NCBI GenBank assembly: GCA_023313575.1
Contig: JAJTTP010000004.1
Span: 2,294,001 to 2,358,000 of the forward strand
Direction of reading: 5' to 3'
DNA length: 64,000 nucleotides
Source of the DNA: Eutypella sp. D-1
Lineage: Eukaryota > Ascomycota > Sordariomycetes > Xylariales > Diatrypaceae
The notes beneath the pieces were generated by a model. That model was given only the letters and a program-made list of their open reading frames with translations, ran no database searches and was not told the DNA's origin. How positions within the stretch are numbered: position 1 is the stretch's first letter; each line of letters begins with the position of its first letter. Both the position numbers and the translations under genes were made by a program. This document shows, piece by piece, positions 29,299 through 38,416 of the stretch.

Positions 29299-29382
29299 AG
29301 ATGTAGCATGGTCTGGCTCAACATTAGCCGCGCACGTGTTCGGCGAAACTCCGCCACCCGCTTAGATATACCGTAGGTGGCG
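29299..29382 (+). repeat. Diverged dispersed repeat, copy A
   Basis: Shares a series of anchors in the same order with 33119-33210: AGATRTAGCATGGYCTGG, then GCACGT, TTC, then CGCTTA and ATACCGTA. Overall identity is moderate with small indels. Copy A also contains an 8-bp hairpin (CCGCCACC...GGTGGCGG). No coding potential; probably an old transposon piece. Confidence 0.5.
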
Positions 29383-29414
29383 GGAATTGTGAGGGTGCTG
29401 TGCTATTGAACCAT

Positions 29415-29514
29415 CTAACGGTGCCCTGTACCTGAAATTCGGTGAAGTAAACAGGCAGGACGTGGCTAAAGTCGTGATGAAGTAACAATTTTATGGTGCA
29501 TGCAGCACCGTTAG
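29415..29514. repeat. 100-bp segment bounded by 10-bp perfect inverted repeats
   Basis: CTAACGGTGC at 29415-29424 is mirrored by GCACCGTTAG at 29505-29514. The size and termini suit a miniature inverted-repeat element, but no flanking target duplication is visible, so this is a candidate only. Confidence 0.35.
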
Positions 29515-30147
29515 GAAATCCAATCCTGTCCTAGGTACATATTTAGGTATTAATATTTGTTATGTCGCATATGCCACGAGGTAACCTGGGAGCGTTTGAT
29601 CAGTCCTCCTCTGGCTTAAACAACCTCAAGCTCAAGTATATATTTTTCTCTTACTGAAGTGTACTTGGAATGCCTTAGATATCGGTCGGGATCCCAACGT
29701 CGGGAGTCGAGCCGAAAACTTGAATAAAGGCCGATTAATCTTAGCGTCCGCTCTGCAACGCTACTGCCGTGCAACTCCCCGACGTACATAAGTATGCATG
29801 TATTAAGCTCATGGGGATTTATACGCTGCGCCATAGCGCTGAGAAGCTATTATGCCTGTCCCCCCTGACGGACGTGAATTTGACTTCCGACATAGTATGC
29901 GACCGAAATCAGGAAAACTACAGACACAGCCTAGTTAGAAAACTGCAAATCCGGAACTACAATCTATACAGTAGGCGGCGGTCTATAATCGTATCGGATA
30001 CATTGAAGAGACAGATAGATGGAATATCTTTTATACTTAAGTAGCTAGCCACAGACCATTACCACTACTTTAGATCTTACCTTGCCTTGTCCTCTTGTTG
30101 ATGAAGATGTATTGCGATATAGTTGCTGCCACCCACACCTCATCGTG

Positions 30148-31274
30148 ATGGCGCGTCCGTTCTTTAAAACTTCGGAGGAGTGGGATACTATCAAGGACGA
30201 CTTCTGGAAGCAAGACCACCCAGGTGAAGATATCGAAGACCTGCTCCATCGTGTCACCGATCTTAAAGTTCAACTTAAAGCTCAGCACGCTTTATTGTCA
30301 ACGAAGAGGCTCTTGGAGAACACCCCAACTGATTCGCCGCTTCCAGACTAGCGCTCCCAGAGGATCAAGAACATAATAAGGTTTGCATTTGAGGCAAACA
30401 GAAAGCACGATGATAAGGCGAAAAGGCGCAGGCGCCAGCTCTGTGACCTAGATGCCACATCTCTTAAGCTCTGGGGTCTGAGCTATACGGTCAACCATAT
30501 AATCAGCATGTCTGATCGACTTTTTGACTTTCTTTTGGCCAATATCCCCAGCTTTGCAGAGTGCCATCAATTGGAACCCTCACTGTGTCGTGATAACATC
30601 AACAGAGCTGTAAATTATGGCTGTAGCCCCGAGGATGCTGGGAAGTTTACCACCTTCCTTGACTGTGAGTACCTACGAGGTGTCGCCTAGATGTCGCCTA
30701 TGGGCCGCCGAGGCGGTACCGTGAAGCATATCTCTAACAGACATAGCACATAACAAAGCAAGATATAAAAAGACACCCACTCCATCCAATGAACCCCCTG
30801 TCAGCACCCAGACCCAGGAAGCCAGTACTACTGCGGGCCACGATGAACCATCTCTGGCTGAGTCTACAATCCACCAGACAAACGACCAATACGCCACACA
30901 GTCCCAAGAGATAGAAGCACCAGCCATTGCGCAAGGAAATGAAGCACGTGAGTTAGAACCCTTCACATCGGCACAGATTTCTCGACATGTACTGACTCAA
31001 TATAGTGAGATACGTGATGGGTCAAGGGCTGATAAATCGTATTGGCCGACTAGGACCATTGATTTCGGAGGCGATCACTGAAAGTCAACAATGGCACAGG
31101 GACATTGGATTCGGCGATGGGAGAACAAGCTGCGTGTCGGTGTCTTTTCCGCACGATGGCCAAAAGGACGTTCCGATCACCCTGTGGGTCGGACAGGCTG
31201 AGGGCTTTGCCTTGAGCAGAGAGCTCGAGTTGGTTCCAACATGGACAGCACCACCCAGGCATTTAAAACCTTGA
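30148..31274 (+). pseudogene. Unrecognised three-exon gene interrupted by one in-frame stop
   Basis: Exons 30148-30664, 30747-30947 and 31006-31274 join in one frame of 329 codons. Introns have GTGAGT donors; the second has a CTGAC branch and TAG acceptor, and the first has CTAAC just before an ATAG acceptor. The only defect is a TAG at 30349-30351 (codon 68); the frame on both sides looks coding (KTSEEWDTIKDDFWKQDHPG before, SMSDRLFDFLLANIPSFAEC after). The middle is Thr/Ser/Gln-rich; the end carries SVSFPHDGQKDVPITLWVGQ. No family recognised. CAG to TAG is a single C-to-T change, as repeat-induced mutation would give. An unusual GTTCAA donor could remove the stop in frame, so a working gene is not excluded. 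Confidence 0.5.
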
Positions 31275-32130
31275 TCTTGTGGCCTCCTGGAACCAGCTGC
31301 CAGCCGCTGCCTTCTATCTCGTTCTGCCACTGCCAATACAACCCACCATTTTCGGTCGTATCTGGGTCGAACACCAATATCAGGGTGCCCCGGCCTTTCA
31401 TCCATCTCTTTCTACCTGCAGCAGGGAAAAGGTGACTAGGGAGGTACTCTTCTTGGCCGACAAGGGCGAGGTCGCCACGGGTGCTCCTTTGTCGCTGTTA
31501 AAATTTAGCGGTTGTTTGTAGCTGGGGAGATCAGCCAGGCTGATAGAACGCCCAACTAATTAGATAAGAGATAAAAGTCAAATTAGACTAGTGAGATTTG
31601 GTAAAAATAGTACCTACCTCGGTCATAGTAGTATCGAAACAGGCAGCCCGATCGTGTTGAGGTAGTATAAATGTCTTGCAAGTGAACGGTACGTGGCGTA
31701 CGTGGTCCTTCCAATTGATGTAATCAATGGTACATAGGTACAGCTGGTGGCTGAAGCAAGCGCTTCGTTCAGAAATTTTGGGTCTGCATGTGATCTATAG
31801 GCCATATTCAATATGCGTTCCTCCATTTCAGGTTGCTGGGCCCCTTAAGGGTTTATGTAGGTAGATATTTATATTAGGCCAGCCTCCGGCAAAGAAGTGT
31901 CGGATAGCGGATGCTATCCAGATCCCACCCATATGAGATCAGGGGGAACCTAGCAAGCGGAATCTCTTTCCCTATCCCTGGAGCGGTGGGGCACCCTTGC
32001 GTCGCTGCAGCCAGCCCAAATTCGTCCACCAGGATTGCGGAGCTGCTAAACACTCGTGCAGGGGGGAGGGGGGTTGTATTTGCATACGGAGGGACCGCTC
32101 GATTCCCTGCCGCCCTCCCTGCTGAATAGG

Positions 32131-32322
32131 ATGCGTACCTTTAATGTTCGACCGCAACCCTGTCGCTTACAGTTTAGGCAATACAAAGTGGAGAGGCAAG
32201 GGAGCTCCTTGATTCTTGACGATTCCTCACGGACAACTCTAGAATCAATACTACGCTGGGTATTATATGGAGATTTTACTAAGAATGCTTTATGCTTATC
32301 TAGAGATGAGATTCACATGTAG
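32131..32322 (+). pseudogene. BTB/POZ-like fragment
   Basis: A 63-codon frame contains SSLILDDSSRTTLESILRWV followed by LYGDFTK. This resembles the BTB-fold stretch where an acidic loop precedes a helix and the Y-G/T-G-D-Y-T motif. The front of the domain and the continuation after the stop are missing or out of frame, so it reads as a decayed piece. BTB proteins are substrate adaptors for CUL3 ubiquitin ligases; nothing here shows a working one. Confidence 0.25.
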
Positions 32323-33118
32323 AATAGGATATTCCAAAGTTGTCTAGCATATATGCAATTGCTTCTTGTACCTTAATCGATTAATCTGGGTTTGAGGTAG
32401 GATATTGCTCCATGTTGCTTTCAATCTTCACTTTCACGTAACACCCATTGAATAATAATTTCACCGATGACAAAGATGAGATATAGTATTCGCAGTCAAG
32501 GTTGCACTTCGAGCGCTTCTGGCCTCAATGCAATGCCCCTCACCTGTGTTGCCCATGGTCTATGAATGATTATGACAATTAATACGGTTCATCTACTAAG
32601 AGAGACTCTGGCTGGCCTGAGCTTAGCGTGCTCCTGTGCTAAATATGGGCTACTACTAAGTAGGTCTAATACTAGTATTGACAGACCTGTTTAATCGAAC
32701 GCAGTATACCGTGCAATGGTCTATATAATATATGTGGCTAGGAAAATTGGCAAGACCCAGCTACTATGTAAGTCATTCTCTTACACATGGCCAGGCCAGG
32801 CAGGTTGTTCCAGTGTCGGAGACCCATATCGGTGATTATCACTCATTTTCCGCTTCTTCTCATTCTCGGTCGATATGGTGTATATAGCAATATGCCCAGG
32901 GAACGGGATTGTGCAGCTGCTGACGTTAAATACCTAAATCGGGCGGTGTATGGCACTGGGAAACACTTCATCTGGGCCATCGCGAGCGACATTATCCGTA
33001 GAGGGTATATATCACATTCTATGCTGATCCCCAAGCGCCCGGTGTAAGCAGACAATCAGTGACAGAACGACCCCTGGTCCCTCCCCCACAGGCAACTCGC
33101 CTGCCCAGACGCCTGCCC

Positions 33119-33210
33119 AGATATAGCATGGCCTGGTGATAACAGAGTTGACGTGCACGTTCTTCAACGGGATCCGGGAGCTCCCGCCGCTCGCTTACAG
33201 ATACCGTAAT
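33119..33210 (+). repeat. Diverged dispersed repeat, copy B
   Basis: Partner of 29299-29382, same orientation. The copies share a start (AGATATAGCATGG), a central GCACGT and an end (ATACCGTA), with substitutions and small indels between. Confidence 0.5.
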
Positions 33211-33530
33211 CAGCTTGCTCGGCGCTGACTAACTGAACGCGTTCTGCGTCCAGGAATCGAATTCGTATGCGCCGCGAGCTTCGCTCCTGCGACAAGTGGC
33301 TGAAGCGCTATCGCGTTTTCCCATACATCACCTGCCTAGCAGTAGTAGAGGAACCTGGCACGCCTTGGTGCAATGCACACTCAATGTCATGGACAGGCGT
33401 GCTGGTGTTCAGAAAATATAATCACGAGGCGCGGGGTCGGGGCGCGTGCCCGTTAATCGTATTGCTTAAGTTCCTTCGCTCTCGGCTGTGGCTAGACTAT
33501 TACTTACAAGCCACACCCCTGCCACACATA

Positions 33531-33917
33531 TCATGGGTGGGTTTCACTCTCAGGGGTATCACGTGATAAAGAACCAACGCCTCCCATACTTCCGCCAGTA
33601 AGAGATGGATTGCTAGATGTAGATAGGGTCACTAGGAGTTGCTCGACTCTTTCCGCTCCGCTGAAGATGAACATCATCTTATAGACTGTAGTGAAAAGCT
33701 GCCAACACCCATTAACAGTTACATGCGATGTAAAGACGTCTAAGACTCGCCTAATCCATATCATCTGAAAGTTTCCTACCAGAGACAGGTGGGGAATACG
33801 AGATAAAGGCCCCGGAGGATATCGAAAGGTGTTTGAGCGAGCGCCTGGTACGATGTGCAGATAATATCTATATGCTTCAATGGCCTCATGGCAGAGGCTC
33901 AAGACAAACACTGCCAT
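33531..33917 (-). pseudogene. Possible cytochrome P450 N-terminal scrap
   Basis: A 128-codon frame starting at ATG 33917 has a short hydrophobic start, then YRYYLHIVPG and RYPPGPLSRIPHLSLVGN. This recalls the aromatic YxxYxHP and Pro-Gly-Pro hinge that follow the membrane anchor of fungal P450s. No haem-binding or ExxR motif is present nearby, so at most this is a stranded N-terminal fragment. The resemblance is weak. Confidence 0.2.
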
Positions 33918-33979
33918 TATGTTACAAACCCACCACCCATTCCAAAACCACTCATAACCCCGCCCTGGTCACATGATAT

Positions 33980-34048
33980 GGATTGACAAGATAAGGAAAA
34001 GCTTGACAATCCAAAGGATTGCTAAGGTATCGTGATGCTTGGCAATCC
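33980..34048. promoter_or_regulatory. Four alternating 11-bp motifs (GGATTGNNAAG)
   Basis: GGATTGACAAG (33980-33990), its inverse form CTTGACAATCC (34002-34012), GGATTGCTAAG (34016-34026) and CTTGGCAATCC (34038-34048) alternate in orientation within 69 bases, ending 27 bases before a TATA box. Such arrays are typical of dimeric regulator binding sites. The binding factor is unknown. Confidence 0.45.
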
Positions 34049-34074
34049 CTTCCAACGGGAGGAACCCCAAATAA

Positions 34075-34083
34075 TATATAAAG
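34075..34083 (+). promoter_or_regulatory. TATA box
   Basis: TATATAAAG followed about 30 bases later by a pyrimidine-rich CTCTC start-like region. It likely drives the candidate transcript at 34.1-34.6 kb, possibly extending to the orphan gene at 35.2 kb. Confidence 0.45.
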
Positions 34084-34104
34084 GGGATAAGATCACTCTC
34101 ATCT

Positions 34105-34617
34105 AGATAGTCTCTCGTTTAGCTAGCCAGCGATCAATCTAAGTATTCATCCCTTCTACATTTCTGTCATCTAAAATCAATACCAGTAGTGACGGCTTCG
34201 TTACACATTATAGATCGGCTTTAAGGGCAAAGATCAGTCATCTTTTATTCGTAAGTAATGCCTTAGAAGGCACTGGACAAAACTAGTGAGCCAAACATTT
34301 ATGAAGTCATTTTATATGATCGTTTAAATCCACTCGAATCCTAATAACGATAATTGATTACTGTATAATCTAGGGACAAAATAGTTATTCAAAAGACAAA
34401 AGGTGATCATTCAACTTTTCAGACATAACTGGGAAATTTATGTAGGAACATCTTTCTTTTCTAGGGTATAATCGTAGTATGACCTACTTCACTTCTTGCA
34501 GGAGATTGTCTTCCCCTCGGTGAAGCCCACTTTATTCCAGCCATGATGCACATAGGCAGGTACAAGGCCGTCTATACCGGTACCGACGAAAGTGTGGAAT
34601 ATTTCGCAAAACAATAA
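34105..34617 (+). other. Candidate spliced transcript with a 24-codon ORF
   Basis: Downstream of the TATA box, an ATG-free leader reaches a GTAAGT donor at 34251, and a CAG acceptor ends at 34501. The exon after it contains ATG 34543 to TAA 34617 (MMHIGRYKAVYTGTDESVEY and four more residues); the same frame is open back to the acceptor. It may be a small protein, a remnant exon, or a leader for the gene at 35197. Start and splice positions are inferred from sequence only. Confidence 0.25.
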
Positions 34618-34760
34618 GTAACTACTGTTTCCACTTATATATAATATGTAGTGGATTACTTATTTTGTCTAACGCCTGCTTGGGTATGCATGTATACGTG
34701 CATACCTATTGAGGTGACCTACCTTGTTAGAAGACAATGCACTTTTAACATGATAATAAC

Positions 34761-34831
34761 TGACCCCTATTGTAGTAAAGCATCAGACTTCCACTAGCAG
34801 CTGATAGTAGTAAATACTACAATAGGGGTCA
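34761..34831. repeat. 71-bp palindrome with 17-bp perfect arms
   Basis: TGACCCCTATTGTAGTA (34761-34777) is perfectly complementary to 34815-34831, with a 37-base loop. It could be a miniature transposon or a hairpin in the leader of the downstream gene. A related ACAATAGGGG string occurs near 36192. Confidence 0.7.
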
Positions 34832-35196
34832 TGCATGCCCTAGCAAAGGTTGGCAAGTACAATGGTATTCCTCTGTTCGGAGCATCCGCTTTAGCGAAGA
34901 TATTGGTCTAAAGGCAGTCCTGGCTTCGTTAAATATGAAACTACTTAAACTACCAGAACGTTAACTTTTCTCTATATGTATTTTATATCCTTACCGAAAG
35001 ACAGCCGATCGTCTCCCACCCCCTCGTCTTCAGACCATTAGCCCTTCTCATCCCATTCATATCAGGGTCCTACACACAAGACACCGACCCAGACGTCCTT
35101 GGATTGCCTACCTATCACCCGAAATCTACGAGCACAAACCCAGCTGGGTCACATTACCGACTACCAACCAGTCTTACCATTTCTATCAGCGCCACG

Positions 35197-35586
35197 ATGG
35201 AAGCCTTGACACGCATCGTCCTCTTCGAGTTCCAGCACTTGGACTGGGACCCTAGGATGATTTTCCGGGACCCTTACGCAATCAAAAACGCCAAGATGAC
35301 TGAGTGCCATTGCCATTCAAGCAAGGCCGTGACGATCAACTTGGCGACCGACATCCCATTGCAGATCGAGGATCTCCTCGAAAAACACGCCACCGTTTTC
35401 CGGCACGCTGGCGACCCGAAAGTAGGAGCCCGGATTCTGGACGCCCGGATCCAATGGTCCGGTATCGACAGCCCTAGCCCCGACCTCGCCGGTCTGAAAA
35501 AGACCGAGATTCTGCACCAGCTGGAGCTCATAGAGAAACGCGGTTACGTAGACAGGATTGTTGTCAAGTTCGCATTCTCGAGCTAA
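35197..35586 (+). CDS. Orphan protein 1 of a tandem paralogous pair
   Basis: A 129-residue frame from ATG 35197 in a strong context (ACGATGG). The frame is open upstream without a nearer ATG. It begins MEALTRIVLFEFQHLDWDP, with a small Cys/His patch (TECHCHSS), then AVTINLATDIPLQIEDLLEK and ILHQLELIEKRGYVDRIVVK, suggesting mixed beta strands and two amphipathic helices. There is no signal peptide or membrane segment. Three blocks match the gene at 36604 in the same order, so the two are almost certainly diverged duplicates. The upstream kilobase holds a promoter-like array and a palindrome. I do not recognise the family and infer no function; base composition is more GC-rich than the surrounding DNA, as expected for coding sequence. 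Confidence 0.6.
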   Translation: MEALTRIVLFEFQHLDWDPRMIFRDPYAIKNAKMTECHCHSSKAVTINLATDIPLQIEDLLEKHATVFRHAGDPKVGARILDARIQWSGIDSPSPDLAGLKKTEILHQLELIEKRGYVDRIVVKFAFSS

Positions 35587-36603
35587 TATAGCTACTGAGA
35601 GAAGATGAAGAGAACGAGAAACTTTGTGGGGATTCAAACGAGGTTGGAGAACTCATACAGGTCTGTTCCATGAACAGGGTTCGGGGACGGGATGTGTTAC
35701 GTAGGTGTTACGGTCAGTTGAGCCTCTTCATGGTGGGCTCTACCTGTCATCCTACAAGAGAGAGGACCAAGGATGGTAGATCAGATAACGCTCGGGGATC
35801 CTAGGGTATAAAGCATAGGTGATGCCCCCCGGTCATGTAACTAGTGGTCTCTTTCTTCTACATGCCAATACGATTCATACCTTATATTCATCCTTGCTCT
35901 TCTAGACGTGATACTATATAGGAGTGAATTTACTCGGATGATAATGATAGCTGGTCTCTTGTCTTAACGCAACATCAAACCTCCACCTGTAGCTGACAGC
36001 TGCAAACACTATACTGGACGGTCCTGAATCGATCAATGGTGGTGACAAGTATAATAGGATTAGTCTACTTGGGACTGTCGAGCAAACACATTGAACTGCA
36101 AGCATTACTGCCTTACCTAGGTAGGGGAAAACTTGGGAAGGCTAGGTACCCACGTTAATCACCGGGGCCACCACAGTAGGGATCGTTATTACAATAGGGG
36201 AATCCCATTTTATGGCGACAACGTATCGAATGGGTAGGGCTATATCATTGTACTGTATCCTCGTACCTTTATGTAATACTCCTTTCCATTTACTAAATTT
36301 TCTTTTCGCCCGGTTGTATCCTAGCTTTCATCCTTTCATCCTCCGTTCTCTATCTCGATCTGTTATTCTCTGTCATGTAGCCTCTAGTGCCGCGACGCTG
36401 GCCGGAGCACTGCATTTTTCTTTCACACTCCTCGTCTTCGATACCTAGTTTTCCTTTTATCCGTTGATATGAGGTTCCTCCTGCGCGCCTCCAATCGATT
36501 CAGGAGTCCTTGGACTGTCTGCTATCTACCAATACAACCTAAGTACCGTTGCCGAGTACAACGTTCTCCATTTGTATCGCAACTACCAGCAGCGATCACG
36601 CGC

Positions 36604-37188
36604 ATGCCCAGACACCGCACTTTCAGGTTCGGGTTCCACCAGGTGAACTGGGACAATCCCTCTGGCGGGCCACGGGTGCCACGTGGCGTACGCAAGTGTG
36701 AGGTCGGTATTGCGACCGATAACATCACGCAGAAGATCGAGGAGATGATCTTCAAGAGAGTCCGCATCGACCGTACGAAGATCGCTCAGAAGCTAAAGGG
36801 GATCAACTTCAAAGGCGCCACCGCCACCGACCTGACGAAGATCGCGCAGATGATCGCGGAGACCGTCTCCCGGGAAGCACCCCTCCGGAAGAAGGATTTC
36901 CGCAAAGTCGATGTCGAAGTCAACCGCTTGGGTGATCGTTGTCCCAGTTTGAACAGGCTCGAGTTGAAACCTACCCCCCAGATTGAGAAATGCCTGCAAT
37001 GCCTCGAGTTGATCAAGCGCCATAAAATCGTGGGTGAAGTTACGTTCGCCATTCGAGGCGAGAACTTCTTGGAGGATGGCAGATATTCGAACTACATTCC
37101 GCATTTACCCTACCCCTTCTATCGGCTGTTTCGAAATATAACGCCGTTACTAGGGGTGCGCGAAGGATTTGACTCGCATGCGAGGTGA
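36604..37188 (+). CDS. Orphan protein 2 of the tandem pair
   Basis: A 194-residue frame from ATG 36604 (MPRHRTFRFGFHQ). An in-frame ATG at 36469 would add 45 residues, but similarity to the gene at 35197 begins only at the second ATG, which I prefer. Shared blocks: RFGFHQVNWDNP, KCEVGIATDNITQKIEEMIF and KCLQCLELIKRHKIVGEVTF. Between them this copy carries an extra stretch with an internal duplication (DRTKIAQKLKGI and DLTKIAQMIAETV) and many Lys/Arg, making it strongly basic. The tail after the last shared block (about 35 residues) is unlike copy 1. A solo LTR was inserted 95 bases after the stop. Function unknown; the gene may be accessory or lineage-specific. Confidence 0.6.
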   Translation: MPRHRTFRFGFHQVNWDNPSGGPRVPRGVRKCEVGIATDNITQKIEEMIFKRVRIDRTKIAQKLKGINFKGATATDLTKIAQMIAETVSREAPLRKKDFRKVDVEVNRLGDRCPSLNRLELKPTPQIEKCLQCLELIKRHKIVGEVTFAIRGENFLEDGRYSNYIPHLPYPFYRLFRNITPLLGVREGFDSHAR

Positions 37189-37283
37189 CTTCCCCCTCGG
37201 GTGGAGAGACTGCGAAAAAGGACGAGACCAGTGGGAGCCCCTGAGGCTGGCAAACCATGATACACAGTTTCTAGTAGCACATT

Positions 37284-37479
37284 TGTCACGTTCAACCGAG
37301 CCCATTCTGGGCGACCTGTGGGAGCCCTCTGGGAGAGGGTGAATAGAAGAATAACTACCCTACTGGATGGCTGGGAGCCCTATTTATAGGGCCGCTCAGA
37401 GCGCCACATACAGGGCCCAGTGGTGCGCCACTGGGCCAAGCCCCAAAGGGGGTACCCGGTCCTTTTCCTAACCGTGACA
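37284..37479. mobile_element. Solo LTR, 196 bp, with 5-bp target-site duplication
   Basis: The element starts TGTCACG and ends CGTGACA (7-bp terminal inverted repeat with the canonical TG...CA) and is flanked by ACATT on both sides (37279-37283 and 37480-37484). Inside are a TATTTATAGGG promoter-like box and a 10-bp-arm hairpin (37414-37423 with 37428-37437). The intact duplication shows this is a complete LTR left by recombination between two LTRs. Whether it is Ty3- or Ty1-type cannot be told from the LTR alone. Confidence 0.85.
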
Positions 37480-37484
37480 ACATT

Positions 37485-38416
37485 GAATAAGGAAATCAAC
37501 CCCCCCTCTTGATTAATCATGCCCCTTCTCAGTAACACTGAAAAGGGATGTCCTAAGCCGCCCAAGTCTGAAAAGGACGACCCCTTGAATTGACAAGTTA
37601 AAAAAAGAACGTAGTGCAGGGAGTATGGAGGGAGACAGTGAACTTCTCTTGAAATAATAGAGGAGGCTATTTTATATCTTATCTCAGGAAGTAGATATGA
37701 ATGAAACTGAGTTGTGTTGGACTGAGAGTCGATACCGAAAGCGCCCCTTAATTCTGGGTTCCCTTTGCATTTCCCCTTGCGTGGTATCAGTATCGTCACC
37801 CTGAGCTCGGGCCGGTCAACGTTTAGTTCAGGGTTGAAATTGTTTGACATCTGCTATGTAACCAACTGTATAGTCGCCGAACATCTTATGTAATGCTCTT
37901 AGATACGAGACCTAATTGGTCTCCCTAATGTGAATGCCATCTCTTTGTCTTTAGAGTTCTCCATAGAAACAGGCTCTTGGAGCCGTAGTCTACCTGAAAG
38001 TTGGCTCCACTGACTCTGGTTCTAAGTCCGTCCTGATTTGAGGTACTTGTCAGATACTGCATACGTGAGGAATATCTCCTAGTGTGTACACCTCGTTTTA
38101 ACTTTAGGGGCGACTAGGAGCACGAACACTTGTCCAAACACTATAGGGACTGAGCCACCGGCCCGGTGTCAAGATATAGGGCTACTGGCGATGCCCGTGA
38201 ACAATACTTGGCGAAGCTTGCTCGGGGTAGCCGGATCGGAGGGCTTCTTCAGGGGGCCAGCACAATTCTAGTCTACGCTTTATCAAAGAGCAATTTAAAA
38301 CAGCTAAAGTCCTGAAAATGGGCCGTTTCGTCATTCGTAGGACCACACGCAATCTGCTGCGGATTTGAATGATGCAATGTTACTGTGAAACTTGGGGTAC
38401 TAAACAGCCTAGTGCA
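37485..38416. other. Intergenic DNA, no supported gene
   Basis: AT-rich next to the LTR; TGGTATCAG near 37781 resembles a retrotransposon primer site but is 300 bases from the LTR end. Nothing else recognised. Confidence 0.4.

Larger units (their letters stand above)
14789..30147. other. Gene-poor stretch of about 15 kb, no supported gene
   Basis: No frame here has convincing motifs or in-frame splicing. Visible content: an ATT triplet run (15233-15246), a run of 17 G (16851-16867), C runs near 18240 and 27916-27930, pentamer tracts (18723-18754, 19315-19336), GACC/AACC-type tetramers near 20455-20490, and TATG repeats near 22432. From about 27.5 kb the DNA becomes visibly more AT-rich, entering the relic zone. 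A possible BTB-like scrap at 25.3 kb (minus) was judged too weak to call. Confidence 0.5.
31275..33979. other. Relic zone between broken gene and promoter module
   Basis: Both strands of 31.18-31.52 kb carry open frames of similar length, and I could not choose between them. The rest is AT-rich with a BTB-like scrap, repeat copy B and a P450-like scrap, described separately. No intact gene is supported. Confidence 0.4.

Noticed and set aside
29670..29785. tRNA-like stretch on the minus strand (GCAGAGCGGACGC, GGCTCGACTCCCG)
   Set aside because: D-arm and T-arm-like words occur but no acceptor stem or valid anticodon loop can be formed.
31085..31521. Opposing open frames at the end of the broken three-exon gene
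   Set aside because: Both strands look equally plausible; neither joins to neighbours with clear splice signals.
37781..37790. TGGTATCAG primer-site-like string
   Set aside because: Not adjacent to the end of the LTR, which has its own target duplication, so it cannot be its primer site.
37380..37850. 156-codon minus-strand frame over the solo LTR
   Set aside because: Half of it is LTR sequence; no motif.
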